From Henckelia pumila (Eukaryota > Streptophyta > Magnoliopsida > Lamiales > Gesneriaceae), in assembly GCF_033568475.1 (NCBI RefSeq), contig NC_133123.1, positions 128,808,930 through 128,872,929 of the forward strand: 64,000 nt of DNA. The letters run 5' to 3'. Of this stretch, positions 38,578-50,752 are shown piece by piece. The position numbers and the translations under genes are program-made. The notes beneath the pieces are model-generated. The model saw only the letters and a program-made list of their open reading frames with translations. It was not told where the DNA came from and did no database searches. How positions within the stretch are numbered: the first letter of the stretch is position 1; every line of letters starts with the position of its first letter.

Positions 38578-40695
38578 TGTAACGCCCCGATTTTATCTTA
38601 ATTGACTTTATTTGAAATAATCGGAGATCACAGAGTTCAAGAGCCGACTTTATTTTGATCAGGGTCTTTTTTGCAAATTTTGGATTTTTCAGGGACTAAA
38701 ACGCAAATATAAACTTAATTAGATATTTATACCTTGCTTTGACTCTTCTCCTTCACTCATCTTCCCTCCCACACGCCTCCCCTCCATTGAAGAACTCCAA
38801 ACGTGAGTTTCAAGCTATGGAATTCTTCGTTTTTGTCGATCCGTCCGTTGGAATTTATTTCTGAAGACAGATTAGCGATCACGACTGAGAGAGCTTCGTT
38901 CTATCGTAAGTTTTTCTACGATCAGGTTCATTCTATTTTTCGGATGTTGTTAGAATCGTTCGAGATTTGAGTATGTTGTTCTTGACAGAGTTGTGATCGT
39001 TTATTATCTGTCGGCTTTGAATTAGAGCGTCGTTCGGATTTGTTATGAATTTTTGAAGGGATTTTCAAAAGTTGAGTTTTATGATTTGTTAGAATTGGAT
39101 TGTTATGGTGGAACGTTGGTTGATTTGAGTCTATTGGATTGATATAATGCTGTCTGCATTTCCGGTTTATCAGATTATAGCCGTTATGCCGCCGGTTTGA
39201 ATTTTAAGAATTTTGGAAGTTTTGTTGAGTTTTGGGATTAATTTGGTTTGGATGGATTGTTATTGGACTGTGTTTGTATCCGTACAGATTGATTGAAGAT
39301 AGCGGAGTTCAGAATTGACAGCTTTCGAATCATTGAAGAGTTGATCGAGGTTTGGTATCGAGTTGATCTCATCCTCGGAAGTTGACTTGAATTATCTTCA
39401 TCGTTGAACTTTGTTTGGAATGGAATTTTGATTTGGAATTCTTGTATTGTTGTTGTTTCCAGGTTTGGAGCATCGACATTTGAAAGAGGTATAAGATGAC
39501 TTAGATTGGAATGAAACGAGTGACTTGAATCCGACTTGATTCGAGTGTTTCGGAAAAATCACATACTTGCATGTTATTTGATTATTTGAGTTAATTGAGT
39601 TATGTTTTGCATTGCATTCATATTGAGCCAAAAATTCTTGATTTGAGCAGCGGGCAGGACGACCCTTTTATGATAGACGATTTGGGGATTATATTGTGAG
39701 TGGCCTGGGTGTAGCCGTTTCACCTAGTGCTAGCATACCCCTTATAGTCGCACCAAAGTCTAGAGGATGGAGATACGTAGCACCACCTCGATCGGAAGAG
39801 TCGGTGAGTCATTTACGTGATCTCGTCCTCGGGATCCCAAAAGCAAAAGCAGCAACTCTTTTGATTATCCGACTTGATAATCACAGATTTTAAAGACATG
39901 CATTGCATTTATGCATATGAATTGAGTTTTAGACATGCCTATGGGATTTGCATGGTTGATATTTGATTAATTGGAAGTTGATGTATTTCGATTTGAGATG
40001 CTTATCTGATATTGCATGTTTGTCTCTTTTACTGGGAATATTATTCTCACCGGATTATCTGGCTGTTGTCTTATCTTTGTATGTGTGCTTGACAACAGGT
40101 GGGGCAGGATCGAGTCAGAGACTACAGGGATAGAACGAGAATGAAGAATAGAAGTGAGACTTCGAGTTAGATTTGGAAATGCATGCCAATCTAGTTTATG
40201 TTTTGAAAGTATGTTTAGAACTCGAGTGTTGTTGAATATTAGAATTGATTATGAATGATGAATATTGAAGTTTGTATGTTGATTACATGTTGTAGGATTC
40301 GGAATTGAGCATGTTAGATTGATATTAGATTGAGTTGAATTGTTGAATTGAGATTTGAAACATGTTCAGTTTTTTGGAAAAATTCTGTTGCCCAGGGTGC
40401 GCTCGATCCTATGAAATGCTGGGATCGAGCGCATCCCCTGAAATTATTGAGGCAGTAGACTCAGCATTGTGGTGCGCTCGATCCTGTCTTTTTGCCGGAT
40501 CGAGCGCGGAACATATTTTTTCTCGGCAGAGAGTTCAGGAATATGGTGCGCTCGATCCTGGAATTTTCTAGGATCGAGCGCGGCACTATTCATTCAAAAA
40601 AAAAAAAAATTTTCTTTCCTTTTCTTTTAGGCTTTGATTAATGATGTTTAATTATGGATTATTTGATATTAGCCGATTAGAATCGAGGTCTCACA
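38578..40695 (+). mobile_element. Gypsy-type solo LTR D
   Basis: Runs from TGTAACGCCCCGATTTT to GAATCGAGGTCTCACA, about 2.1 kb, inserted between the two foldback arms. The flanking five bases are TTACC (38573-38577) and TCACC (40696-40700), one mismatch, consistent with an aged target duplication. It is homologous end to end with LTR B on the opposite strand: both contain GCACCAAAGTC, then CACCACCTCGAT, then a GGGATCC block. A TATA-like GATATTTATACC lies near 38722. No internal domain, so a solo LTR. Confidence 0.75.
40390..40585. repeat. Three hairpin dyads in LTR D
   Basis: Three copies of TGCGCTCGATCC followed, after an 11-16 base loop, by GGATCGAGCGC, at about 40398-40431, 40471-40507 and 40544-40582. 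Each can form a stem of 11-12 bp. Spacing between copies is about 73 bases. Confidence 0.9.
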
Positions 40696-40835
40696 TCACC
40701 TAAACATTTTCAAAGAAAAATGACTGAAATTACCAAAAATTGGAACATACATAACTAAAACTGAAATATGAAAACATAGAGGACCAAAATCGCAAAGTGA
40801 CAAACATATATGACCAAAATCGTAGTTTTCTCAAA
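40696..40835. mobile_element. Right arm of the foldback transposon
   Basis: Inverted partner of 38403-38577; carries GAGGACCAAAATCGCAAAG and TATATGACCAAAATCGTAG. Together the arms form one element split by LTR D. Confidence 0.7.
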
Positions 40836-40840
40836 CATTA

Positions 40841-41930
40841 AATATCAGATATAGACATCTCATCACATAATTTAATCATAACATATAAATTTCATGAATA
40901 AAACACATAAAATTATAAAAACTCATTTAAAACTTTTTTGATCGAGCTAGTGGACTTTTTTTGGACCTTGCAACTCTACACTCCTTAAAAGAATTTCGTT
41001 CTCGAATTTGACTTACCAAACAGCTCAGGATAACAACCATGCATATTCTGCTCAATCTCCCACTAGCTTTCTCTACTAGCTGGTTACACCACATAACTTT
41101 CACCATCTTCACCACCCTGTTTCTTAACTTTCGGACTTGACTATCTAAGATTTGAACAGGTACTTCCTCATAGGAAAAATCTGGTGTCCATTGCACTGGT
41201 TCATGGCGAATCACGTGGGAAGGATTCGCAACATACTTCCTCAACATAGAGATGTGAAAAACGTTGTACACTTATGATAAATTTGGAGGCAACACTACTC
41301 GATAAGCTCGAGCCCCAACTTTCTCTAGGTTCTCGAAAGGTCCTATGTACTTTGGACTCAGCTTTCCCTTCGTTCCAAACCTCATCGCTCCTTTCTAAGA
41401 TGACACCTTAAAGAATACATGGTCACCCACCTCGAACTCTAATTCTCTACGCCGCTGGTCGACATAGCTTTTTTGTCGACCATGAGCTGTCAACATTCTA
41501 TCCCTGATCTTATATATCAGTCTAACTGTCTCTGTCACTATCTCTGGTCTCAACACAGCTCTTTCTCCTACTTCATCCCAATGCAAGGGAGTCCTACACT
41601 TCCTCCCATACAATACCTCATAAGGAGTCATACCAATAGTAGCTTGATAATTATTGTTCTAAGTAAACTCCACTAAAGGTAAATTTGCCTCCCAACTTCC
41701 TCCGAACTCGATCATACAAACCATGAGCATATCCTCGATTATCTGAATCACTCGCTCTAATTGACCATCTGTGTGAGGGTGAAATGTTGTACTGAAAGCT
41801 AATTTCATATCTAATCCACGGTGTAAACTTCCCCAAAAACCCGATGTCATCATCCTCTTGTTTGCGGGCGGCAAGCACCATGCTGTAAAATTCTGCCTCT
41901 AGATCAACTGGCCCAGGCATCCTTGTGATT
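40841..41930 (-). pseudogene. Decayed Ty3/gypsy remnant (integrase C-terminal part and partial LTR), element F
   Basis: On the minus strand, pieces in several frames match the gypsy integrase end: FHPHTDGQLERVIQIIEDML (about 41800), MTPYEVLYGRKCRTPLHWDE (41631 down), VGDHVFFKVS, and YNVFHISMLRKYVANPSHVI (41271 down). Then come CGAGAACGAAATTC and TTTTAAGGAG, the usual polypurine area. A partial LTR beginning TGTAGAGTTGCAAGG (about 40982) is cut off by the foldback arm. Stops and frameshifts are frequent. It belongs to a different gypsy lineage from A and C. Confidence 0.75.
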
Positions 41931-42217
41931 TCTTAAGAGAATATTTTGTTGTTGGTTGCACTTACACCTAGCCATGGACTCTTGTATTGATAGCCAAACG
42001 GTCGAAGAGAAGAGACTTTTGACTGTTCATCTCTGCCTCCACTCAATCCCCGAGTATAATGATGGTAACATGTATTATGTCCGCATGCATGCTCTCATTA
42101 ATGACGGATATCTGATGGCACGAATGATAAGCAGTAGAGTCACATCATGTACAATGGATTCTCTCACCATAGATCGTGGGAAGTCCTTGGAAAATGTGAT
42201 GCTATCATTATGGCTAC
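41931..42217. other. Short spacer left of element A
   Basis: An 88-codon open frame (41956-42222) shows no family I recognise and runs into LTR A by chance. This is host sequence whose continuation begins after the A insertion at 60162. Confidence 0.4.
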
Positions 42218-43711
42218 TGTAGTAACCCAGAACCCATTTTAAGATAATAATATGTTAAACATGATTAAGGGTTAGTAATTAATCAATTCTAGGGTTCAAT
42301 CGGACTTCAAAATTAAAAATTGGGCTTCCATAGTTTGTGCCAGTTCGGACGGTCCGAAGAGGACTTCGGAAGATCCAAACTCAGCAATCCGGGGGCTTCG
42401 AAGAGGGCATGTTGACTTCGGAGTTAAGGAACGTTCGGATGGTCCGAACCAGGATTGGATGGCCCGAACGCCCTTATGCCAAGCAGACAGGATTACTCAG
42501 CAATGGATTTTGACAAGTGTCATGCATAGGACACTTCGGACGACCCGAAGTGGCGATCAGACGGTCTGAACTCGATGTGTTCTGCATGCAGGCATTGAGC
42601 TAGATCGGACGATCCGAACCCGAGTTCGGAGGGTCCGAACTTGACCGGAAATTAGCCTATAAATAGGGCTCATTCGGATTCATTTTGAATTACGAATTCC
42701 GAGTTTCCTTCTTCAGTTATATAGTGTGAGATATACACTTGAGGACTCTATCGGTTATTATAGAAGTTCTGGAATAACCAAGGTGTGGTTATAGTCATCC
42801 GGGACTAGCGACTCCAAAGTGCTTACTACGGACGAAGGTATGGTCCGGAAATCTATTTAAGTTTTGGGATTATTTATTAGCTTAGTTAAGACTTATAGAA
42901 CTTGTGTAGTGATACGGTGAACTTTTGAATATAGGCTTGGAACCTAGGATCCTACTAAGACTTGAACTAGCCTGGAGGTACGTACACATTGACTGAGATT
43001 GCCAGCGAGTATACATGTTTATGTGTTGCATTTATTTGGCATTATTATATGGCATGATATATGATTTACCACTTTCCATATTCATATGTCATGTGCATAT
43101 ACACGTTGAGCCTATACCTTGTTATACCTGATTATAGAGCCGCTCAGCTCTATACTTGATAGTCTGTCATTTAGAGTACCGCGACGGCGGGGACATGTAT
43201 GTCTGACTACTCTAGTGTACTAGACGAGTATGTTTGTACCTAGAGGTTGATCCGTGAGGTTATAGGACTCATGTGGCGCCTGTACTGATCATGACTTATC
43301 AGATGACCCTTTACCAGTCATTACGGTTGCATGCATCATATACATATGTTACTCATGTTTATGTACGGGCGTTAGCGCTCACGTCCTAGTTGTTATCTTG
43401 GACACCCCATTCCACGGGACAGGTCGCAGGATGGATAGAGCCGATAGTGCGAGGCAGGACTAGGGAGCAGGAGCCTACAGTGAATATTTTATACAGCAGG
43501 ATTCGATATAGCTGTATAATGTTTACTTTTTAGTTGTTTCGATATGGTTGTATCACTACAGTATTAAGCCTTGAACTTTTGTACTAAGCTGATATGTAAA
43601 ATATGAGTTATGTTTTCGCACGTTTTACTTTGTTAAGCATTTTTGCTTTATTAAGGTTAATGCATGCTATTAGTTGCCAGTTAGTAGGTGATTCAATGTA
43701 GGGTCACTATA
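42218..43711 (+). repeat. 5' LTR of element A
   Basis: Contains the dyad array (42345-42640), the TATA box in CCTATAAATAGGGCTC (about 42656-42671), a conserved GTTAGCGCTCACG block near the 3' end and the terminal GGGTCACTATA. Confidence 0.92.
42345..42640 (+). repeat. Array of eight dyads upstream of the TATA box, LTR A
   Basis: Palindromes such as TTCGGACGGTCCGAA, GTTCGGATGGTCCGAAC, CTTCGGACGACCCGAAG, ATCGGACGATCCGAA and GTTCGGAGGGTCCGAAC, plus three decayed members, come in four close pairs separated by longer spacers. The last dyad ends about 15 bases before TATAAATA. Confidence 0.85.
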
Positions 43712-43715
43712 TTTT

Positions 43716-43731
43716 TGATATCAGAGCATGC
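43716..43731 (+). other. Primer-binding site of element A
   Basis: TGATATCAGAGCATGC lies four bases after the 5' LTR. It differs by one base from TGGTATCAGAGC, the usual initiator-Met primer site, which is intact in element C. Confidence 0.7.
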
Positions 43732-43821
43732 ATAGATTTTGGGATTAGTACTTGGGATTTAGCCTAGTTTTGAGTAATTTTGCGCATTTGGGATTTTAAT
43801 GTGCAACTCTTTTCAGATAAT

Positions 43822-44512
43822 GGCTGATGGAGGTAACGAGAGCCATGGTAGTGTTGGCCAGGGAGGTGGTCATTAACGTCACCATCGCCATCATCATGAG
43901 GATCGACATCGTCCTCACGAGGGTAGACGTCGCTATACTATCAATAAGTTTATGCAGGTAGAACCGAAATCCTTGTTGGGAGGCGAGGAACTGGATGGCT
44001 AGGATCGAAAGTGCTTTTCGTGCTTTTGAGTGTACAGAGGAGCAGAAGATGTAGGTTCTAGAGTTTGTTCTAGATGGGCGTGCACGTTTATGGTGGGATA
44101 CCAAGGAAGCTCAGACGCGTACTGAGAGAGGACAGGTGACTTGGAAGGATTTTCGTCAGCAGTTTCAGAAGGTATATTTCTTCCAGCTGTCTGTCAGGAA
44201 CAATCGATGGAGTTGCTTACGCTGAGGCAGGGATCTATGACTGTTGATGAGTATCAGCAGCGATTCATTGATCTGCTACCTTACAGTCCCCATATCAATG
44301 AGAGTGATGCGTCCAAGTATGATATCTTTCTTCAAGGCTTGAATCAGGATATTTATTCACAGGTTGTTGTCTGTGATGATCCGACATCTTACAAGACTCT
44401 GGTTAATCGGTGTCGTCAAGTAGAGAACAGTAATAGGCGTGCACTGTTGATGATGTCAGGACAGCCTAGTGGATCTCTTGGGCCTAAGGCTCAATCTGTT
44501 GTGCAGTCTGGA
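43822..44512 (+). pseudogene. Broken gag (5' part) of element A
   Basis: Starts MADGGNESHGSVGQGGGH and soon meets a TAA stop, then a frameshifted stretch. From about 44141 it is open (LRQGSMTVDEYQQRFIDLLP, a retrotransposon gag motif). It ends abruptly at the LTR B insertion (44513) and continues at 54794. Homologous to the gag of element C. Confidence 0.85.
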
Positions 44513-44617
44513 TGTGGGGACCTCGGGTGCTAATCTCATCTTAAGGGGCAATTAATGAATAAACATCATTAATTAGACCATAATAATTCAATCTAAATAA
44601 AATTAACCAAAACATTT

Positions 44618-46077
44618 TGTAGTGACCCTGCATGGAATCACCTACTAACTGGCAACTAATAGTATGCATTAAACTTAATACAGAAAATAACTTAACAGAG
44701 TAAAATATGCGAAAACAAAACCATAATTTATATATCAGCTTAGTAACATAATCCAGGCTTAAATCTGGAGTGATACAACCAAATCGAAACCTTAAACAGT
44801 AAACATTATACAGCTATATCAAATCCTGCTGTATAATAAAATCCTCAAGGCTCCTGCTCCCTAGTCCTGCCTTGAACTACCAGCTCCGTCCATCCTGCGA
44901 CCTGCCCCGTGGAATAGGGTGTCCAAGATAACAACTAGGACGTGAGCGCTAACACCCAGTACATAGACATGAGTAAATATATGTATATAATGCATGCAAC
45001 ATGATGACTGGTAAAGGGTCATCCGAAAAGTCATGCTCAAAACCGGCGCCACATGAGTGCTGCCACCGCACGGATCAACCTCTGGGTGCAACCACACTCG
45101 TCTAGTACACCAGAGTAGACAGACATAAATGCCCCCGCCGTCGCGGTACCCTCAGTGATAGACTATCGAGTATAGAGCTGAGCAGCTCTATAGTCAGGTA
45201 TAACAAGGTATAGGCTCAACGTATATATGCACATGACATATGAATATGGAAAACGGTAAATCATATATCATGCCATATAATAATGCCAAATAAGTGCAAC
45301 ATATAAACATGTATACTCGCTGGCAATCTCAGTCAATGTGTACGTACCTCTAGGCTAGTTCAAGTATAGTAAGATCCTAGGTTCCAAGCCTATATTCAAA
45401 AGTTCACCGTATCACTACATAAATTCTATAAGCCTTAACTAAGCTAATAAGTACTCCCAAAACTTAAATAGATTCCCGGACCATACCTTCGTCCGTAGTT
45501 AGCCCTTTGGAGTCGCTAGTCCCAGATGACTATAACCACACCTTGGTTATTCCAGAACCTCTATTATAACCGATAGGGCCCTCAAGTGTATATCTCACAC
45601 TATATAACTGAAGAAAGAAACTCGGGAATTCGTATTTAGAAATGAAATCGAACGAGCCCTATTTATAGGCAAAATTCCCGACCAGGATCGGAACTTCCAA
45701 TTTCGGGATCGGAGCTTCCGATCCAGCTCATTGCGTGCATGCAAGACACGCCAGGATCGGAACTTCCGATCGGGCGATCGGAGCTTCCGATCTGCTCTAC
45801 GTTCAACACTTGTCAAAACTCGCGGCTGAGTCATCGAGCATTGCTGGCAGCTGGAGATCGGAACTTTCGTTCCAGGATCGGAGCTTTCGATCTCGGTGCT
45901 TCCGCTGAGCTTCCGAAGTGGCTGGGATCGGAGCTTCCGATCTGGGTTCGGAGCTTCCGATCCGGCCCAAAGTCAAAAGCCCATATTCCCTTCCGAAGTC
46001 CAATAACACTCCGAAATTACTAACCTTTAATCATGTTTAACATATTATTATCTTAAAATGGAATCTGGGTTATTACA
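44618..46077 (-). repeat. 3' LTR of element C
   Basis: Plus-strand left copy, ends TGTAGTGACCC and GGGTTATTACA. Minus-strand TATA in GCCTATAAATAGGGCTCG (about 45653-45670) with the dyad array beside it. Confidence 0.92.
45680..45965 (-). repeat. Dyad array in left LTR of element C
   Basis: About eight palindromes built on GATCGGAGCTTCCGATC and GATCGGAACTTCCGATC, in close pairs, immediately upstream (minus orientation) of TATAAATA. The same array is in the other LTR at 51810-52090. Confidence 0.9.
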
Positions 46078-46198
46078 TTCTCCCCACCTTTAGATATTTC
46101 GTCCGTTTAATAACATCTAAAGACAAAATCAAGATAACAATATGAAACATCAAACCATGTTTTATTACAACAACTGTAATTACATCTTACATGGTAAA

Positions 46199-49100
46199 TC
46201 AAAAGTACAAAGCAAACAACTCAGGATATTCCGCTTGCATACGACTTTCAGTTTCCCAAGTTGCTTCTTCAACGCCTCGGCGCTGCCACTGTACCATCAC
46301 AAGTGGTATCGTCTTGTTCCAAAGAACTTTCTCCTTCTTGTATAGGATACGGATTGGTCGTTCAACAAAAGACAGATCTGGCTCTAGCTGAATATCAGTA
46401 GATTGAATCACATGAGATTCATCAGCTATATACTGTCGAAGCAACGACACATGAAAAGCATTATGTATACTGGAAAGATTTGGCGGTAACGCCAAACGAT
46501 ATGCAACATCTCCGATCTTTTCCAGTATCTGGAAAGGCCCAATGAAACGAGGAGACAACTTGCCTTTCACGCCGAATCTCATCACCTTTCTGAAAGGTGA
46601 TACTCGAAGGAACACATATTCACCAGGCTCAAACTGAAGTGGCCTGTGGCGAATATTAGCATAACTGGCTTGTCTATCTTGAGAAATTTTGATCCTATGC
46701 TTGATCAAATCTACCTTGTCTACAATCTGCTGCACTAATTCAGGACCCTCGACTTGTCGTTCCCCGACTTCATCCCAGAATAACGGAGTACGACACCGTC
46801 GACCGTACAATGCCTCGAAAGGTGCCATATCAATACTACGATGATAACTGTTATTGTAGGAAAATTCGATCAAAGGTAATTGATCCTGCCAAGATAAGCC
46901 AAAATCCATGACAGAAGAACGTAGCATATCCTCCAGCGTACGAATCGTCCGTTCTGACTGCCCGTCAGTCTCCGGATGATATGCAGTACTCAAACTCAGA
47001 GTGGTACCCAACGCCTCCTGAAAACTACCCCAGAAACATGAGGTAAATCGCGGGTCTCTATCACTGACTATGCTCACTGGAATCCCATGTAATCGCACTA
47101 TCTCCTGGATATATAAGCGTGCCATGCGATCATAAGAATACTCCCGGTTATGGTCAACGACAACCCAGATAGCATCACACTGACGTAACGTCATAGGCAA
47201 GTGGGTAACAAAGTCCATAGTCACGTGCTCCCACTTCCATTCGGGAATCTCAAGATTCTGCAGTAATTCACCTGGTCGTCGATGTTCAGCCTTGACCTGT
47301 TGACAAACAAAACATCTTGAAACAAATTGATACACACTTCGCTTCATCTCTTTCCGCCAGAATCTAGTTCGCAAGTCCTTATACATTTTCATGCTACAAG
47401 GATGAACTGATAATCGACTCCTGTGAGCTTGAGAAAGAATATTATTCCTGAGCTCCGCATCATTAGGTACAACCACTCGATTAGATAAGCACAATACACC
47501 ATCTGCCTAAAAATGGAATCCAGATGTATTAACTCCATTGGCTAGACGTGCCAAACGCTGAGTCTTAACATCAGATATCTGAGCATCTCTGATCCGAGAA
47601 TACAATTCTGGCTCAGATAGAATAGTATACAATCGAATCCCATTTCTCCATTTCTTGTGCTTGAGCGTAAAACTCAATGAACAACACTCTTGAATCATAT
47701 GAGATACTTCACTAGTCTGAAGTGCAGAAAGTCTCACCTGCCGACTCAAGGCATCAGCAGTAAGATTAACAGAACCTGGATGATATTTGATTTCACAATC
47801 ATAATCCTTCAGAAGATCCATCCAGCGTCTCTGTCGCATATTCAACTCCGCCTGAGTGAATAAATATTTCAAACTCTTGTGATCCGTGAATATCTCAAAT
47901 TTCTCACCATAAAGATAATGCCTCCAAATCTTGAACGCAAATACAATGGCGGCTAACTCGAGATCATGCACTGGATAGTTAGTCTCATGCATCTTCAACT
48001 GTCGAGAAGCATAGGCAATAACATGTCCACGCTGTGTCAGAACACATCCTAACCCCTGACCAGAGGCATCAGTATAGACAACATAACCTCCTGATCCAGA
48101 AGGTAGAGCTAGCACAGGTGCAGTAGTAAGATGTCTACGCAGCTCGTGAAATGACTCCTCACAATCCGAGGACCATATGAAGAAAACATCTTTCCGAGTA
48201 AGCTGAGTCAAAGGCCTTGCCAACTGTGCAAAATTCTCGATGAACCGACGGTAATATCCAGCTAGACCCAAGAAACTACGAATCTCAGCAACCGTCGTCG
48301 GACGAGACCAGTTCAGCACTGCCTCTATCTTACTAGGATCAACAGATATCCCTTCATTAGAAATCACATGACCGAGAAACACTACCCGATCAAGCCAGAA
48401 TTCACACTTGCTCAATTTCGCATACAACTGCTTATCTCGTAACGTCTGTAAAACAATCCTTAAATGCTGTGCATGCTCATCCTTGTCATGAGAATAGACA
48501 AGAATATCATCAATGAAGATGATGACAAATCTATCCAGATACTCTCGAAATATCTGATTCATTAGATTCATGAAGACTGCTGGTGCATTCGTCAAACCGA
48601 ATGGCATCACCAGAAATTCATAATGCCCATATCTGGTTCTGAAAGCAGTCGTAGATATATCTGAGTCTCGTACTCGCATCTGATGGTATCCAGATCTCAG
48701 ATCTATCTTCGAGTAAATAGAAGTACCCTGTAATTGATCGAACAGATCATCAATCCGCGGCAAAGGATACTTATTCTTGATAGTGACACGATTCAACTGC
48801 CTTTAATCAATACATAATCGCATCGATCCATCCTTCTTCTTGACAAATAAAACAGGTGCTCCCCATGGAGAAACACTCGGACGGATATATCCCTTATCAA
48901 GCAGATCCTGTAACTGCTGTTTCAATTCCCTCATCTCTGAAGGTGCCAGACGATAAGGTGCTCGGGATATAAGCGTAGTTCCTGGTACTAAATCAATACC
49001 AAATTCAACCTCTCGCACCGGAGGAAAACCAGGAATCTCATCAGGGAATACATCAGGAAACTTGCTGACAACCGGTAACTGATCAATACCCGTACTACTC

Positions 49101-50644
49101 ATGGACATATCAACTGCATAGATGAGGTAGCCCTCCCCACCTGACTCCAAGACATGACATGCCTTCAGAGCCGAAACAAGTGGCATCGGAGGTCGCGCAC
49201 CCTCACCATAAAAATACCAGCTATCACCCTCATCCGGATGAAACTGTACCAGACGCTGATAACAATCCACAGTAGCGTGATACAAAGTCAGCATATCTAT
49301 TCCCAAGATACAGTCAAAATCTGCCATCGCTAATATCATCAAATTAGCTACTAACACATTACCCTCAAACTCCAGAAGGCAACCCATCACTAGACGCTTA
49401 GTTACTATCTCTTGCTCCAATGGAGTAGATACAACTAAATCCATATCTAATGATACATAAGGTAATCTATGTCTCTTAACAAAGCGACTAGAAATAAAGG
49501 AATGCGATGCTCCAGTATCAATTAATACAAGTGCAGGAATACCATATAACAGAAAGGTACCTGCCAACATGCAATCGCTTCCCTCTGTAGCCTGCTCCTG
49601 AGACAGAGCAAACACCTGCCCTTGAGTCTGGGGATGATAAACAGAAGAACTCTGTGGTGATGGCTGCTGACGTGGAACAATAGAAGCCTGAGATCCAACC
49701 TGTGATCCCGATCCACTAGCATAACCCATGCGCTGAGAACAATCTCTCTGCAGATGTCCCTGCTGACCGCAAATATAACAAGCACCAGTAGCTCTCCGAC
49801 ATGAAGCTGCAGGATGCTTCCCTCCACAATGGCTACAAAATTCCTTCTTCTTCTTCTTCTTCTTCTTCTTCTTTCCAAAATGGAACATACCTCGTGAACC
49901 ACGAGATCCAGATGAAGTAGTAGGAGTAGAAGAAGACATAGGTCCAGATTGCACAACAGATTGAGCTCGAGACTCAAAAGATCCACTAGGATGTCTTGGC
50001 ATCATCAACTGTGCCCGCCTGTTGCTAGTCTCCACAAGACAACAACGGTTCACCAAAGTCTCAAAAGATACCGGGTCATCACAGACGACAACCTGAGAGT
50101 AGATATCTTGGTTCAAACCTTGTAGAAAGATATCATACTTCGATGCATCACTCTCATTGATATGAGGACTGAAAGGTAGCAGATCAATAAATCGTTGCTG
50201 ATATTGATCAATAGTCATTGATCCTTTCCTCAAAGTAAGAAACTCCATAGATTGTGCTTGGCGAACACCCGGAGGAAAATACAGTTTTTGGAACTCCCGA
50301 CAGAAATCCCCCCAAGTTACCTATCCTCTCTCAGTACGTGCCTGAGAAGCTTTGGCATCCCACAAAAAACGTGCTCGATCCTCTAGAACAAATTCTAGAA
50401 CTTCCAATTTCTGATCCTCAGTACAATCGAAAGCACGAAAAATAATCTCGAGTTTAGACATCCAACTCCTCGCCTGTTCAGGATTCTCGCCTCCCACCAA
50501 GGGTTTTGGTCCTACTTGCATGAACTTATTGATAGAGTAGTGACGTCTACCCTCATGATGACGATGATGATCATCATGATGATGATGGAGACAATGATGA
50601 TGACCACCTCCCTGGCCAACACTATCGTGACTCTCGTCATCCAT
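46199..50644 (-). pseudogene. gag-pol polyprotein of element C, nearly intact, about 1480 codons
   Basis: A single frame from ATG at 50644 to the stop at 46199-46201, broken by three in-frame stops near 50321, 48800 and 47504. Order: gag with LRKGSMTIDQYQQRF; an AAG-repeat lysine tract (about 49842-49873); CCHC knuckle CYICGQQGHLQRDC; protease with IDTGASHSFI; RT with FIDDILVYS; RNase H with [10 protein letters not shown] and [10 protein letters not shown]; integrase with its zinc-binding region and SDRDPRFTS; and a C-terminal chromodomain-like VQWQRRGVEEATWETES. Compared with element A, integrase lacks about 11 residues just after the first catalytic segment (WVVVD joined to HNREYSY), so integrase is probably inactive even apart from the stops. 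Confidence 0.92.
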
Positions 50645-50732
50645 ATCCTGAAAAGAATTGCACATTAAAATCCCAATGCGCAAGAATTACTCAAGACTAA
50701 ACTAAATCCCAAGTACTAATCCCAAAATCTAA

Positions 50733-50748
50733 GCATGCTCTGATACCA
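50733..50748 (-). other. Primer-binding site of element C
   Basis: Minus-strand TGGTATCAGAGCATGC, four bases inside the 5' LTR; matches the 3' end of initiator-Met tRNA as in most gypsy chromoviruses. Confidence 0.8.
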
Positions 50749-50752
50749 AAAA

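Noticed and set aside
40362..40585. CRISPR-like appearance of three regularly spaced palindromic repeats
   Set aside because: Plant nuclear DNA inside an LTR; only three hairpin units with homologous spacers and no cas genes.
49522..49986. 154-aa minus-strand ORF with poly-Arg in element C
   Set aside because: Out-of-frame reading of the AAG repeat and flanking gag; the real gag frame is the one with the CCHC knuckle.
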